In this document: positions 12,533-20,243 of the stretch, piece by piece | Position numbering within the stretch: the stretch's first letter is position 1 | Layout of the letters: each line of letters starts with the position of its first letter | Source: an uncultured Prevotella sp. | Lineage (GTDB): Bacteria; Bacteroidota; Bacteroidia; Bacteroidales; Bacteroidaceae | Reading direction: 5' to 3' | Length of the DNA stretch: 28,949 bases | Assembly: GCA_900551055.1 (NCBI GenBank) | Contig: URUK01000032.1 | Span: forward strand, 1 to 28,949 | Position numbers and translations under genes: made by a program | The notes under the pieces: generated by a model | Database searches by the model: none | What the model was told of the DNA's origin: nothing | Seen by the model: only the letters and a program-made list of their open reading frames with translations

Positions 12533-15493
12533 ATGAAAAAACTGTTATTGTCGTGCCTTGTCGGCGCGGCATCCCTGACTGTGGCAACGGCGCAACAGGC
12601 CGAGAAACTCGACCGCGGAGTAGTGGCGGTGAAGTCAGGCAGCGGCGTATTCGTTTCATGGCGCAGCCTTACCGACGACGCTTCGGGGCTTGGCTTCGAC
12701 GTTTACCGCGACGGAGTGAAGGTGAACAGCACGCCAGTTACAAACTCGACGAACTACACCGACGCGCAAGGCACCGCCTCGTCGAAGTATGTCATCAAGG
12801 CCGTTGACGGCGACGGGCAGGCCGTTGAGACATCGGAGGAGACCGCAGTGTGGGGCGACGGCTACCTGCGTCTGCACCTCGACCGCCCCGATGGCGGCAC
12901 AACGCCTGACGGAAAGAGCTACACCTACAGCCCCAACGACTGCTCGGTGGGCGATGTTGACGGCGACGGCGAGTATGAGATATTCGTTAAATGGGACCCC
13001 AGCAACTCCCATGACAACTCCGAGAACGGATATACCGGCAACGTGTACATCGACGCTTACAAGCTTGATGGCACAAAGCTGTGGCGCATTGACCTTGGAC
13101 GCAACATCCGCGCAGGCGCGCATTACACGCAGTTCATGGTGTACGACCTTGACGGCGACGGGCGTGCCGAGTTTGCATGCAAGACCGCTCCGGGCACGAT
13201 TGACGGCCAAGGGAACGCCGTTCTCATGGGCGACGACAAGGTTACAGACGACTACCGCACGTCGCGCGGCCACATTTCGGGCGGTTCTGAATACCTGACC
13301 GTGTTCAACGGATTCACCGGCGCGGAGATAACCACCGTCAGCTACGTGCCTTTGCAGAATGTCCGCACACAGTCGCAGTGGGGCGACAGCAACTATAACC
13401 GCTCCGAACGCTACCTTGCCTGCATAGCTTACCTTGACGGACAGAAGCCCAGCCTCGTGATGTGCCGCGGCTATTACACTGCCGCCTACGTATGTGCGTG
13501 GGACTTTGACGGCAAGAACCTCACGCAGAGATGGCTGCACGAGTCGGAGACAAAGGGTGAAGGGCTTTACGGTGAAGGCGCCCACGCCATTTCCGTTGGC
13601 GACGTTGACGGCGACGGCTGCGACGAGATTGTCTACGGTTCGGCCTGCCTCGACCATGACAGCAAAGTGCTTTACCGCACCGGCGCAGGCCATGGCGACG
13701 CGCTGCACCTGGGCGACCTCGACCCCGACCGTGATGGATTGGAAGTCTGGATGGTGCATGAGGAAACGTCGTCGTCATATCCTTGGGACGCAGAGTTTCG
13801 CGACGCGGCGACAGGTGAAATCATCTGGGGCGTGGAGCAGAGTGGAAACGACATAGGCCGAGGTGTCGCCGCCGACGTAAGCGACACTTGGCGCGGCTGC
13901 GAAGTGTGGGCCATCGCCGACTATTCGTCGGGTTCGAAGGGCACCGTCACATACGACTGCCAGGGCAACATAGCCAACGGCGAGAAGCGTCCGGCCTGCA
14001 ACTTCCGCATATATTGGGACGGCGACCTGCTTGAAGAACTGCTTGACGGCACGGAAATAATCAAGCGCAACGCGAAGCTTTCAAGCAACGCAGCTCTCTG
14101 GGACTTTACAAGTTACGGCAATGTGCAGTCGTGCAACTCGTCGAAAAAGACCCCGAACCTCTCCGCCGACATACTTGGCGACTGGCGCGAGGAGGTAATC
14201 CTCTGGGACGGCGACACCAGTTCCGACCTTATGATATTCACAACCACGGAGGAAACGACGTACCGCGTGCCCTGCCTAATGCAAGACCATGTGTACCGTA
14301 TGGGCGTGGCTTGGCAGAATGTGGCCTACAACCAGCCGCCGCATCTTGGCTATTACCTGCCCGACGTTTACTCGACCGACGCGTCGTTCAAGGCCGTAAG
14401 CGGTTCGCTCGACCAGACCGTGGAGCTTGGCTATGCGATAGAGGACATCGAATATACGTGGAAAAACGCCACCGGCGTTACCGTTACGGGCTTGCCCGAC
14501 GGCGTAACCCTGTCGCAGGACGCCGCCGCGCAGACGTTCACCATAAGCGGAACGCCCACTGAAACGGGAACATTCGAATACGAGGTGACGACCCAGGGCG
14601 GCACTACTACGGCCACGCTTGAGGGCACAATCACCGTCAGGGACAAGGTGGAACTGACGCAAGTGGCGTATTATCCGTTTGAAGAAATCAGCGGAAGCGC
14701 CACGCCAAACCTCGTCAGCGGACAGGCAACGGCTGTCGGCTTCCCGTCAACGGCGGAGGGAGTGAACGGCAACGCCGCCGTGCTTGACGGCACTTCGGGC
14801 TACTTCACACAAGAGGCTTACAGCCAGATACAGCTCGGCACGCAGGACTTCACCGTGGAGTTCTGGATGAAATCGACCGACGACGCGGCCTATATCTTCC
14901 ATAAAGGCAGCATAAAGGCCGACGAAACAACCGGGACTACCGGCAAGTGGGTGGGCCTTGAGTACAAAAGCGGCCAGCTGAAGTTTGCCGTTGACGACAA
15001 CGTGACAAAGAGCGAGGCGGCAGCCGATGGCTCGGCATACTTCAACGGTGAGTGGAACCACGTGGTTTGCGTGCGCGACGGCTACACAAAGACGCTGAAA
15101 CTTTATGTCAACGGAGTGCTGATAGCCGAGAGCGACGACGCTACCGGCGACATTTCCGACGACAACGAGCCGCTTACAGTGGGCAATGTCAACGTAGACT
15201 TCAACAACTTCTTCGCCGGAACTATCGACGAGTTCTCTATCTATACGGGCGCAATGAGCTCCAGCAAGGTGAAGGAACGCTACGAGGGAGGGCTCGCCTC
15301 GGGCATAGACGATGCCGCCGCGCAGCAGCAGCCGGCAAAACTCACGCTCGTTTCGGCGACATCAGGCATCGTGGTAGCCAAGGGCGTAGGCTCGCCCGAG
15401 AATATAACGGGCAGCGTACAGCCGGGATATTACATCCTTATAATAGACCGCGGCACGTCGACGGAAGTGCGCAAGTTCGTCAAGACAAAGTAG
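12533..15493 (+). CDS. Secreted PL11-type rhamnogalacturonan lyase with Ig-like and LamG modules
   Basis: The 986-residue product begins with a signal peptide (MKKLLLSCLVGAASLTVATA-QQ). The N-terminal fibronectin-like domain and beta-propeller (about 22-630) match family PL11 rhamnogalacturonan endolyases, which cleave the pectin rhamnogalacturonan I backbone by beta-elimination. Repeated calcium-binding loops are visible, e.g. DVDGDGEYE (141-149) and DLDGDGRAE (205-213). An Ig-like module (about 632-704, GLPDGVTLS..SGTPTETGTFEY) and a LamG/concanavalin-like domain (about 710-921) follow and may bind carbohydrate. The last 45 residues end in GYYILIIDRG..VRKFVKTK, reminiscent of C-terminal sorting domains of the type IX secretion system (uncertain). 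The start at 12533 is set by the signal peptide; 12524 is an alternative three codons upstream. It may feed kduI/kduD further along the window. Confidence 0.88.
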   Translation: MKKLLLSCLVGAASLTVATAQQAEKLDRGVVAVKSGSGVFVSWRSLTDDASGLGFDVYRDGVKVNSTPVTNSTNYTDAQGTASSKYVIKAVDGDGQAVETSEETAVWGDGYLRLHLDRPDGGTTPDGKSYTYSPNDCSVGDVDGDGEYEIFVKWDPSNSHDNSENGYTGNVYIDAYKLDGTKLWRIDLGRNIRAGAHYTQFMVYDLDGDGRAEFACKTAPGTIDGQGNAVLMGDDKVTDDYRTSRGHISGGSEYLTVFNGFTGAEITTVSYVPLQNVRTQSQWGDSNYNRSERYLACIAYLDGQKPSLVMCRGYYTAAYVCAWDFDGKNLTQRWLHESETKGEGLYGEGAHAISVGDVDGDGCDEIVYGSACLDHDSKVLYRTGAGHGDALHLGDLDPDRDGLEVWMVHEETSSSYPWDAEFRDAATGEIIWGVEQSGNDIGRGVAADVSDTWRGCEVWAIADYSSGSKGTVTYDCQGNIANGEKRPACNFRIYWDGDLLEELLDGTEIIKRNAKLSSNAALWDFTSYGNVQSCNSSKKTPNLSADILGDWREEVILWDGDTSSDLMIFTTTEETTYRVPCLMQDHVYRMGVAWQNVAYNQPPHLGYYLPDVYSTDASFKAVSGSLDQTVELGYAIEDIEYTWKNATGVTVTGLPDGVTLSQDAAAQTFTISGTPTETGTFEYEVTTQGGTTTATLEGTITVRDKVELTQVAYYPFEEISGSATPNLVSGQATAVGFPSTAEGVNGNAAVLDGTSGYFTQEAYSQIQLGTQDFTVEFWMKSTDDAAYIFHKGSIKADETTGTTGKWVGLEYKSGQLKFAVDDNVTKSEAAADGSAYFNGEWNHVVCVRDGYTKTLKLYVNGVLIAESDDATGDISDDNEPLTVGNVNVDFNNFFAGTIDEFSIYTGAMSSSKVKERYEGGLASGIDDAAAQQQPAKLTLVSATSGIVVAKGVGSPENITGSVQPGYYILIIDRGTSTEVRKFVKTK

Positions 15494-15495
15494 TT

Positions 15496-15618
15496 TGGGG
15501 TTATACGGTTGTACGGTTATGGGGTTGTACGGTTGATTTTTGGGTTATACGGTTGTACGGTTATGCGGTTTTACGGTAGTTTTTGGGCTTTAAGGTTATA
15601 CCGTTTTACGGCTATACG
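15496..15618. repeat. Degenerate tandem repeat of about 45 bp (TACGGTTG units)
   Basis: Two clear units of about 43-45 bp begin at GGGTTATACGGTTGTACGG (about 15498 and 15542), and a more decayed third unit ends near 15618. Each unit is itself built from 8-9-base TACGGTT-like subunits. It directly follows the lyase stop codon and has no evident hairpin. Confidence 0.6.
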
Positions 15619-15652
15619 GAAGTCCTTTGATGCCGCTTTGACAACAGACGTG

Positions 15653-15915
15653 TAACGCATTGACTGCCAATATGTTAGCAAAAGACCATCTTTTACGCTG
15701 TAAAAGGTGGCCTTTTAGCGTGTAATTGACGGCCTTTTACCTTCTAATTTGCCGCCTTTTAAATTGATAATTGATAATTGGGAATGGATAATTATGATTT
15801 GCTTTGCTGGCAGACAGCATTAAAGGTAATCATAATTATCCATTCCCAATTATCAATTTTCAATTAAAAACTATGCTCACCCCAGCCCTCCCAAAGGGAG
15901 GGAGTTTGATTACCG
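15653..15915. repeat. Composite repeat island: family B, family A copy 4, family C
   Basis: A boundary sequence (15653-15682) leads into family B units (to about 15760). Next is a 104-bp hairpin (right arm 15826-15865, left arm 15762-15801; paired over the outer 38 nt with one mismatch). A family C copy follows at 15872-15915 (CACCCCAGCCCTCCCAAAGGG onward). The same order occurs at 5390-5603. No gene is visible between 15494 and 16230. Confidence 0.75.
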
Positions 15916-15950
15916 TTATTAATTTGACGACAATATGTATTTTTAGTATC

Positions 15951-16069
15951 GGCGGATTTGCAATCCGCCGCACAATAGACATCGGATTTGTAATCCGATA
16001 ACGGCTTGCCGTCGGATATTGACGGGATTGTAAATCCCTGTGTGCTTATATGCGGATTGCAAATCCGCA
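15951..16069. repeat. Array of four short GGATT/AATCC palindromes upstream of metK
   Basis: Four inverted repeats occur at 15951-15969, 15981-15999, 16024-16038 and 16051-16069. Each has a GGATT core, a 3-nt centre (TGC, TGT, GTA or GCA) and an AATCC core. Outer arm bases differ between copies (GGC/GCC, ATC/GAT, TGC/GCA) yet always pair within a copy. Centres are about 30, 41 and 29 bp apart. The array ends about 125 bp before the metK promoter. Confidence 0.75.
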
Positions 16070-16171
16070 CGGACCTTATGTTTGTTGTGTTGTACGTTTG
16101 ATGCTCCGTTTGATAATTGCCTACAGTATGTTTTGCGGCATCTGAAAATTCAGTTAAAAACCCCGTTTTGT

Positions 16172-16202
16172 TTTGCCATGATGCCGAAAAGGCGTAACTT
16201 TG
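16172..16202 (+). promoter_or_regulatory. metK promoter (TTTG and TAACTTTG)
   Basis: A -33 element TTTG (16172-16175) and a -7 element TAACTTTG (16195-16202) are separated by 19 bp, matching the Bacteroidetes sigma-ABfr consensus. The leader to the ATG at 16231 would be only about 20 nt, too short for a known SAM riboswitch. Confidence 0.75.
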
Positions 16203-16230
16203 CAGCCATTTACAAACAAAACGAGGTAAT

Positions 16231-17490
16231 ATGTCATATTTGTTTTCTTCAGAATCAGTATCGGAAGGGCATCCCGACAAGGTGGCCGACCAGGTGTCAG
16301 ACGCCATACTCGACCAGTTCCTGGCGTATGACAGCCATGCGCGCGTGGCCGTCGAGACGCTTGTCACTACGGGGCAGGTAGTCATTGCGGGCGAGGTGCG
16401 CAGCTCGGAGTACATCGACCTTCAGACAATAGCGCGCCGCACAATCAAGCGGATAGGCTATACCAAGTCGGAATACCAGTTCGACGGCGACTCGTGCGGC
16501 ATCCTGAACGCCATCCACGAACAGAGCGACGACATCAACCGCGGCGTTGACAACGGCGACGAGGAACAGCAGGGCGCCGGCGACCAGGGCATGATGTTCG
16601 GCTACGCATGCAACGAGACGGAGAACTACATGCCCGTGACGCTCGACCTTGCGCAGCTCATCATGAAGACGCTGGCCGACATACGCAAGGAGGGAAAGCA
16701 GATGACTTACCTGCGGCCTGACGCGAAGAGCCAGGTGACCGTTGAATACAGCGACGACGGCACGCCGCTGCGCATAACGACGATTGTGGTATCGACGCAG
16801 CACGACGAGTTCGACATGGACGACAGCCGCATGCTGGAGCGAATCAAGGACGACGTGAAGAACATCCTCATGCCGCGCGTAAAGGAGCAGATACACTCTG
16901 AAAAGGTGCTCGCGCTGTTCAACGACGGCATCGAATACCTGGTCAATCCTACGGGCAAGTTCGTCATCGGAGGCCCCAACGGAGACACCGGGCTGACGGG
17001 CCGCAAGATAATAGTTGACACATACGGAGGCCGCGGCGCGCACGGCGGCGGAGCCTTCTCGGGCAAGGACTCGAGCAAGGTTGACCGCTCGGCGGCATAC
17101 GCGGCGCGCCACATAGCCAAGAACATGGTGGCCGCGGGCGTGGCCGGCGAGATGCTTGTTCAGGTAAGCTACGCCATAGGCAAGGCCGAGCCGGTAAGCA
17201 TATACGTCAACACCTACGGCAAGAGCCGCGTCGACATGACCGACGGCGAGATAGCCGACAGGATAAAGGCGATGTTCGACCTGCGCCCGAAAGCCATAGA
17301 GCGCGAGCTGAAACTGCGCCAGCCCATGTATCTTGAGACGGCGGCATACGGCCATATGGGCCGCAAGAACGAGGTCGTGAAAAAGACGTTCACCAGCCGT
17401 TACCACGAGGAAAAGACCGTCGACGTAGAGCTGTTCACATGGGAAAAGCTCGACCTTGTTGACAGGATAAGGGAGGAATTCAACATCTGA
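16231..17490 (+). CDS. metK: S-adenosylmethionine synthase (methionine adenosyltransferase)
   Basis: MetK makes S-adenosylmethionine from methionine and ATP. The 419-residue protein shows the hallmark sequences GHPDKVADQVSDAILD near the N-terminus, GAGDQGMMFGYACNET for the ATP-binding loop, GGPNGDTGLTGRKIIVDTYGG in the centre, and GGGAFSGKDSSKVDRSAAY. Its length, slightly above the E. coli enzyme, is normal for Bacteroidetes. GAGGTAAT just before the ATG may assist initiation. It heads the housekeeping block metK-DUF4271-hemD-rnpA-yidD-tyrS. It supplies the methyl donor for the methyltransferase in this window and for all other methylation in the cell. Confidence 0.98.
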   Translation: MSYLFSSESVSEGHPDKVADQVSDAILDQFLAYDSHARVAVETLVTTGQVVIAGEVRSSEYIDLQTIARRTIKRIGYTKSEYQFDGDSCGILNAIHEQSDDINRGVDNGDEEQQGAGDQGMMFGYACNETENYMPVTLDLAQLIMKTLADIRKEGKQMTYLRPDAKSQVTVEYSDDGTPLRITTIVVSTQHDEFDMDDSRMLERIKDDVKNILMPRVKEQIHSEKVLALFNDGIEYLVNPTGKFVIGGPNGDTGLTGRKIIVDTYGGRGAHGGGAFSGKDSSKVDRSAAYAARHIAKNMVAAGVAGEMLVQVSYAIGKAEPVSIYVNTYGKSRVDMTDGEIADRIKAMFDLRPKAIERELKLRQPMYLETAAYGHMGRKNEVVKKTFTSRYHEEKTVDVELFTWEKLDLVDRIREEFNI

Positions 17491-17495
17491 CTTGA

Positions 17496-17669
17496 GAAGT
17501 TAAAGGAGTTACAGGAGTTAAAGAAGTTATAGCCATTACCGCAAGAAGCCGCATAGCCGCGGCTTTCGGCGTTCCGGCTTGGGCGTAATGGCCTTTTATG
17601 ACTTTTTCATCACCTGCCGCAAAAGCATCGGGCTGTAACTTCTTTAACTTCTATAACTTCTATAACTTC
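17496..17669. repeat. Long imperfect inverted repeat after metK
   Basis: Arms 17496-17534 and 17631-17669 (39 nt, about six mismatches) consist of GAAGTTA/GGAGTTA units. A second inverted repeat lies inside (GCCATTAC 17532-17539 with GTAATGGC 17585-17592), around a GC-rich core containing AAGCCG/CGGCTT. The right arm ends 3 nt before the start of the next gene. It may end or attenuate transcription after metK. Confidence 0.65.
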
Positions 17670-17672
17670 CGA

Positions 17673-18704
17673 ATGCCGACACCCCAGACAGACACAACAG
17701 CCGCGGCGCATGCCGCCTTCAGCCCCGACACCACGGCCGTGCCGCGGAACGGTGAGCCTGCGCTGAGCGTGGCGGAGGTGATTGACCGGCTGCCCGACGA
17801 CGCCACTCCGGCGCAGCAGGACTCGGCGGTGCAGGCGGCGTTCCACGTAGAGAACACCCATCTCAGCACACGCCCCGACACGTTTTCGCTGCCCGGAGTG
17901 AAGGCCGGGACGTGTCACGGCAAGGTGAACGCGCCCGGATACTACATCGAAAAGCTTGTAGAGGGCGACACTGTGCTGTTCAAGGGCATGGAATGGGGGC
18001 GCTGCGGAGTGGCAGGCGACCCCGTGCCGTATTCCATCCGTGGCGACGACGTGCTCACGGGGCTTCTGCTCCTGTGCTTCATCGCCGCGCTCACGGCATA
18101 CAAGGGCACGCGCCGCTTCTTCTCGATGCAGGCCAAGACGTTCTTCCGCGGCAAGGGGATAGGCGGCGACGACATGCCGGAGACAACGGCGGAGCTGCGC
18201 TCGCAGGTGTTTTTCATGCTGCAGACGTGCCTCCTGCTGGCAATGGTGTCGTTCATATATACGCTGGAGAACGTGGCCGACACGTTCGTGCTGACGTCGC
18301 AATACCAGCTCGTGGCCGTGTTCTTCGGCATATACGTGGCCTATCTGGCAGCCAAGATGCTGGTTTACTGGTTGGTGAACAACGTGTTCTTCGGCCGCAG
18401 GGACAGTGCAAGATGGCTCAAGTCGTTGATGTTTGCCGTGTCGGTCGAGGGCGTGGCGTTGTTTCCCCTCGTGTTGCTTATGTCTTATTTTGACCTCTCC
18501 GTGCAAAATGCCACGGCCTATGTCGCTATTGTCATCGGTTTGGTTAAAATCTCTTTGTTTTACAAAGCATTTGTGCTGTTTTTCCGACAGAAAGCCTTTT
18601 TTATACAGATAATTTTGTACTTTTGTGCCCTCGAAATAGTGCCCCTGCTTTCATTGGGGGGTATTCTCGTAAAGGTAGTTGAACAATTGAAAATAAACTT
18701 TTAG
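17673..18704 (+). CDS. DUF4271 multi-pass membrane protein
   Basis: The product (343 residues from 17673) has a soluble, low-complexity N-terminal part (about 1-125), then several hydrophobic helices from VLTGLLLLCFIAALTAY onward to the C-terminus, giving about six or seven transmembrane segments. It matches DUF4271, a family found in Bacteroidetes directly upstream of hemD; its function is unknown. The ATG at 17673 is preferred over 17598 because the longer form would translate the preceding repeat arm (NFFNFYNFYNF), which is unlikely to be native. The hemD gene begins 11 bp after the stop, so the two are probably co-transcribed. Confidence 0.82.
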   Translation: MPTPQTDTTAAAHAAFSPDTTAVPRNGEPALSVAEVIDRLPDDATPAQQDSAVQAAFHVENTHLSTRPDTFSLPGVKAGTCHGKVNAPGYYIEKLVEGDTVLFKGMEWGRCGVAGDPVPYSIRGDDVLTGLLLLCFIAALTAYKGTRRFFSMQAKTFFRGKGIGGDDMPETTAELRSQVFFMLQTCLLLAMVSFIYTLENVADTFVLTSQYQLVAVFFGIYVAYLAAKMLVYWLVNNVFFGRRDSARWLKSLMFAVSVEGVALFPLVLLMSYFDLSVQNATAYVAIVIGLVKISLFYKAFVLFFRQKAFFIQIILYFCALEIVPLLSLGGILVKVVEQLKINF

Positions 18705-18715
18705 GATATTGGCAG

Positions 18716-19462
18716 ATGGTAAGAAAGATTTTAGTGTCACAACCAAAGCCGAGCAGTGACAAGTCGCCGTACTTCGGTATGGAAAAAGACTATGGCGTAG
18801 AATTGGTCTTCCGTCCGTTTATAAAAGTAGAAGGACTTTCTTCAAAGGATTTCCGCCAGCAGAAAGTCAGCATTCTCAATTACACTGCAGTGGTGTTCAC
18901 CTCGCGCCACGCCATCGACAACTATTTCAAGCTGGCCGGGGAGATGAGGCTGGAGATACCGGAAACGATGAAGTATTTTTGCGTTACGGAGACAATAGCC
19001 CTCTATATCCAGAAATACGTGCAGTACAGGAAACGCAAGGTGTTCTTCGGAAAGACCGGAAAGATAGACGACTTGCTGCCTACAATGGTGAAGCACAAGA
19101 ACGAGAAGTACCTCATACCAATGAGCGACGTGCACGACGACAGCGTTAAGAAGCTGCTCGACGCGAAGAAGCTCAACCACACGGAGTGCGTGATGTACCG
19201 CACGGTGAGCAACGATTTCACCGAAGACGAGGTAAAGACCTTCGATTATGACATGTGCATATTCTTCAGCCCGTCGGGCATCAACGCCTTTGTCAACACC
19301 TTCGGCGACTCGATGAATGACAAGGTGGTGGTCGGAACGTTCGGACCGGCCACGGCGAAAGCCGCGCATGACGCCGGCCTGAAGGTCGAGGTGGAGGCTT
19401 CCACGGTGCAGCATCCGTCTATGACGAGCGCGCTCAAGGACTTCCTTGAAAAGAACAAGTAA
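18716..19462 (+). CDS. hemD: Uroporphyrinogen-III synthase
   Basis: HemD closes the linear tetrapyrrole hydroxymethylbilane into uroporphyrinogen III for heme, siroheme and cobalamin synthesis. The 248-residue protein has the usual two-lobed length. It shows the few conserved features of this divergent family, including VVFTSRHAIDNYF in the first lobe and IFFSPSGINAF..FGPATAKAAHDAGLKVEV in the second. The setting (DUF4271 before, rnpA and yidD after) is the arrangement known in Bacteroidetes. The start at 18716 lies 11 bp after the DUF4271 stop. Confidence 0.9.
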   Translation: MVRKILVSQPKPSSDKSPYFGMEKDYGVELVFRPFIKVEGLSSKDFRQQKVSILNYTAVVFTSRHAIDNYFKLAGEMRLEIPETMKYFCVTETIALYIQKYVQYRKRKVFFGKTGKIDDLLPTMVKHKNEKYLIPMSDVHDDSVKKLLDAKKLNHTECVMYRTVSNDFTEDEVKTFDYDMCIFFSPSGINAFVNTFGDSMNDKVVVGTFGPATAKAAHDAGLKVEVEASTVQHPSMTSALKDFLEKNK

Positions 19463-19470
19463 TATATTAT

Positions 19471-19881
19471 ATGTCGGAACACGGCATGATGACATTCCGC
19501 AGGGAGGAGCGTTTGCGCGGTGAAGCGCTGATAGAAAGGCTCTTCCACAGGGAAGGCAGCCGCTCGATGGCCGCTTTCCCGTTGCGTATGGTCTACATGA
19601 AAACCGCTTCCGACGGGGTCGGGGCGCTGCCGCAGGTGCTCATAAGCGTGCCGAAGAGATGCCTGAAGCATGCCGTTGACCGCAACAGGGTGAAGCGCCA
19701 GGTGCGTGAAGCGTACCGACGGAACAGGTACAGGCTGGTGGAAAGCCTTGGCGGTGATGGCGTCCGGGGGCTTTTAATTGCGTTTATCTGGCTTGACGAC
19801 AAGCTTTGGAGCACGGCGGAAGTGGAGCGCAAGGTGTGCAACCTGCTGCAAAGGCTGTCGGAAAAAACGGGGCGCGGATGA
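19471..19881 (+). CDS. rnpA: Ribonuclease P protein component
   Basis: RnpA binds the catalytic RNA of RNase P and assists 5' processing of tRNA precursors. The 136-residue protein carries the family signature AVDRNRVKRQVREAYR, which contains the RNR motif, and the N-terminal RREERLRG..IERLF helix. ATGs a few codons downstream (near 19483) are possible alternative starts. Its stop overlaps the start of yidD (ATGA), a classic coupled pair. It lies 8 bp after hemD. Confidence 0.95.
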   Translation: MSEHGMMTFRREERLRGEALIERLFHREGSRSMAAFPLRMVYMKTASDGVGALPQVLISVPKRCLKHAVDRNRVKRQVREAYRRNRYRLVESLGGDGVRGLLIAFIWLDDKLWSTAEVERKVCNLLQRLSEKTGRG

Positions 19882-20120
19882 AGCGTTTGCTGCATATGCT
19901 GTCAAAGGCGGCGGTCTGGCTGCTCTGCCTTCCAATCCTTTTCTACCAGAAGTGCATATCACCTTTCACCCCGCCGTCGTGCCGGTTCACCCCGACTTGT
20001 TCCGAATATGCCAAGCAGGCGTTGCGGAAACACGGCCCGTTCAAGGGACTTGCCTTGGCCATATGGCGCATATTGCGCTGCAATCCGTGGGGAGGCAGCG
20101 GCTATGACCCGGTGCCTTAG
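19878..20120 (+). CDS. yidD: Membrane protein insertion efficiency factor YidD
   Basis: YidD is a small membrane-associated protein that aids YidC-dependent insertion of inner-membrane proteins. The 80-residue sequence contains the family core LFYQKCISPFTPPSCRFTPTCSEYAKQAL and the ending GGSGYDPVP, with conserved cysteines. The ATG at 19878 overlaps the rnpA stop codon, and this overlap decides the start over an upstream in-frame GTG at 19806. Confidence 0.95.
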   Translation: MKRLLHMLSKAAVWLLCLPILFYQKCISPFTPPSCRFTPTCSEYAKQALRKHGPFKGLALAIWRILRCNPWGGSGYDPVP

Positions 20121-20243
20121 GAAATGAAAAATTAAAAATTAACAATGAAAAATCAAGGAGACGGCAATTCTTCTCCCAGTATTCCCAGTCATCCCGGCTC
20201 TCCCCGACTTCCCAAAAAGTAATAATCAAAGAAAAACCATACG
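20121..20243. repeat. AT-rich and TTCCCAGT-type repeat spacer before tyrS
   Basis: The spacer contains AAATTAAAAATTAACAATGAAAAATC, then imperfect tandem TTCCCAG/TTCCCAG/ATCCCGG units (about 20173-20215). No promoter box was recognised with confidence, so whether tyrS is read from upstream is unclear. Confidence 0.4.

Noticed and set aside
12656..13759. 367-codon minus-strand frame inside the lyase gene
   Set aside because: Its composition (Val/Ala-rich with no fold signature) is that of a frame shadow of the strongly supported PL11-type gene.
15951..16069. CRISPR array
   Set aside because: The four units are individually palindromic, vary in their arms, are irregularly spaced with too little spacer sequence, and have no cas genes nearby.
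16203..16230. SAM riboswitch upstream of metK
   Set aside because: The promoter lies so close to the start codon that the leader is only about 20-30 nt, too short for any known SAM-binding aptamer.
16297..17406. 369-codon minus-strand frame inside metK
   Set aside because: metK is unambiguous on the other strand and the antisense product has no recognisable feature.
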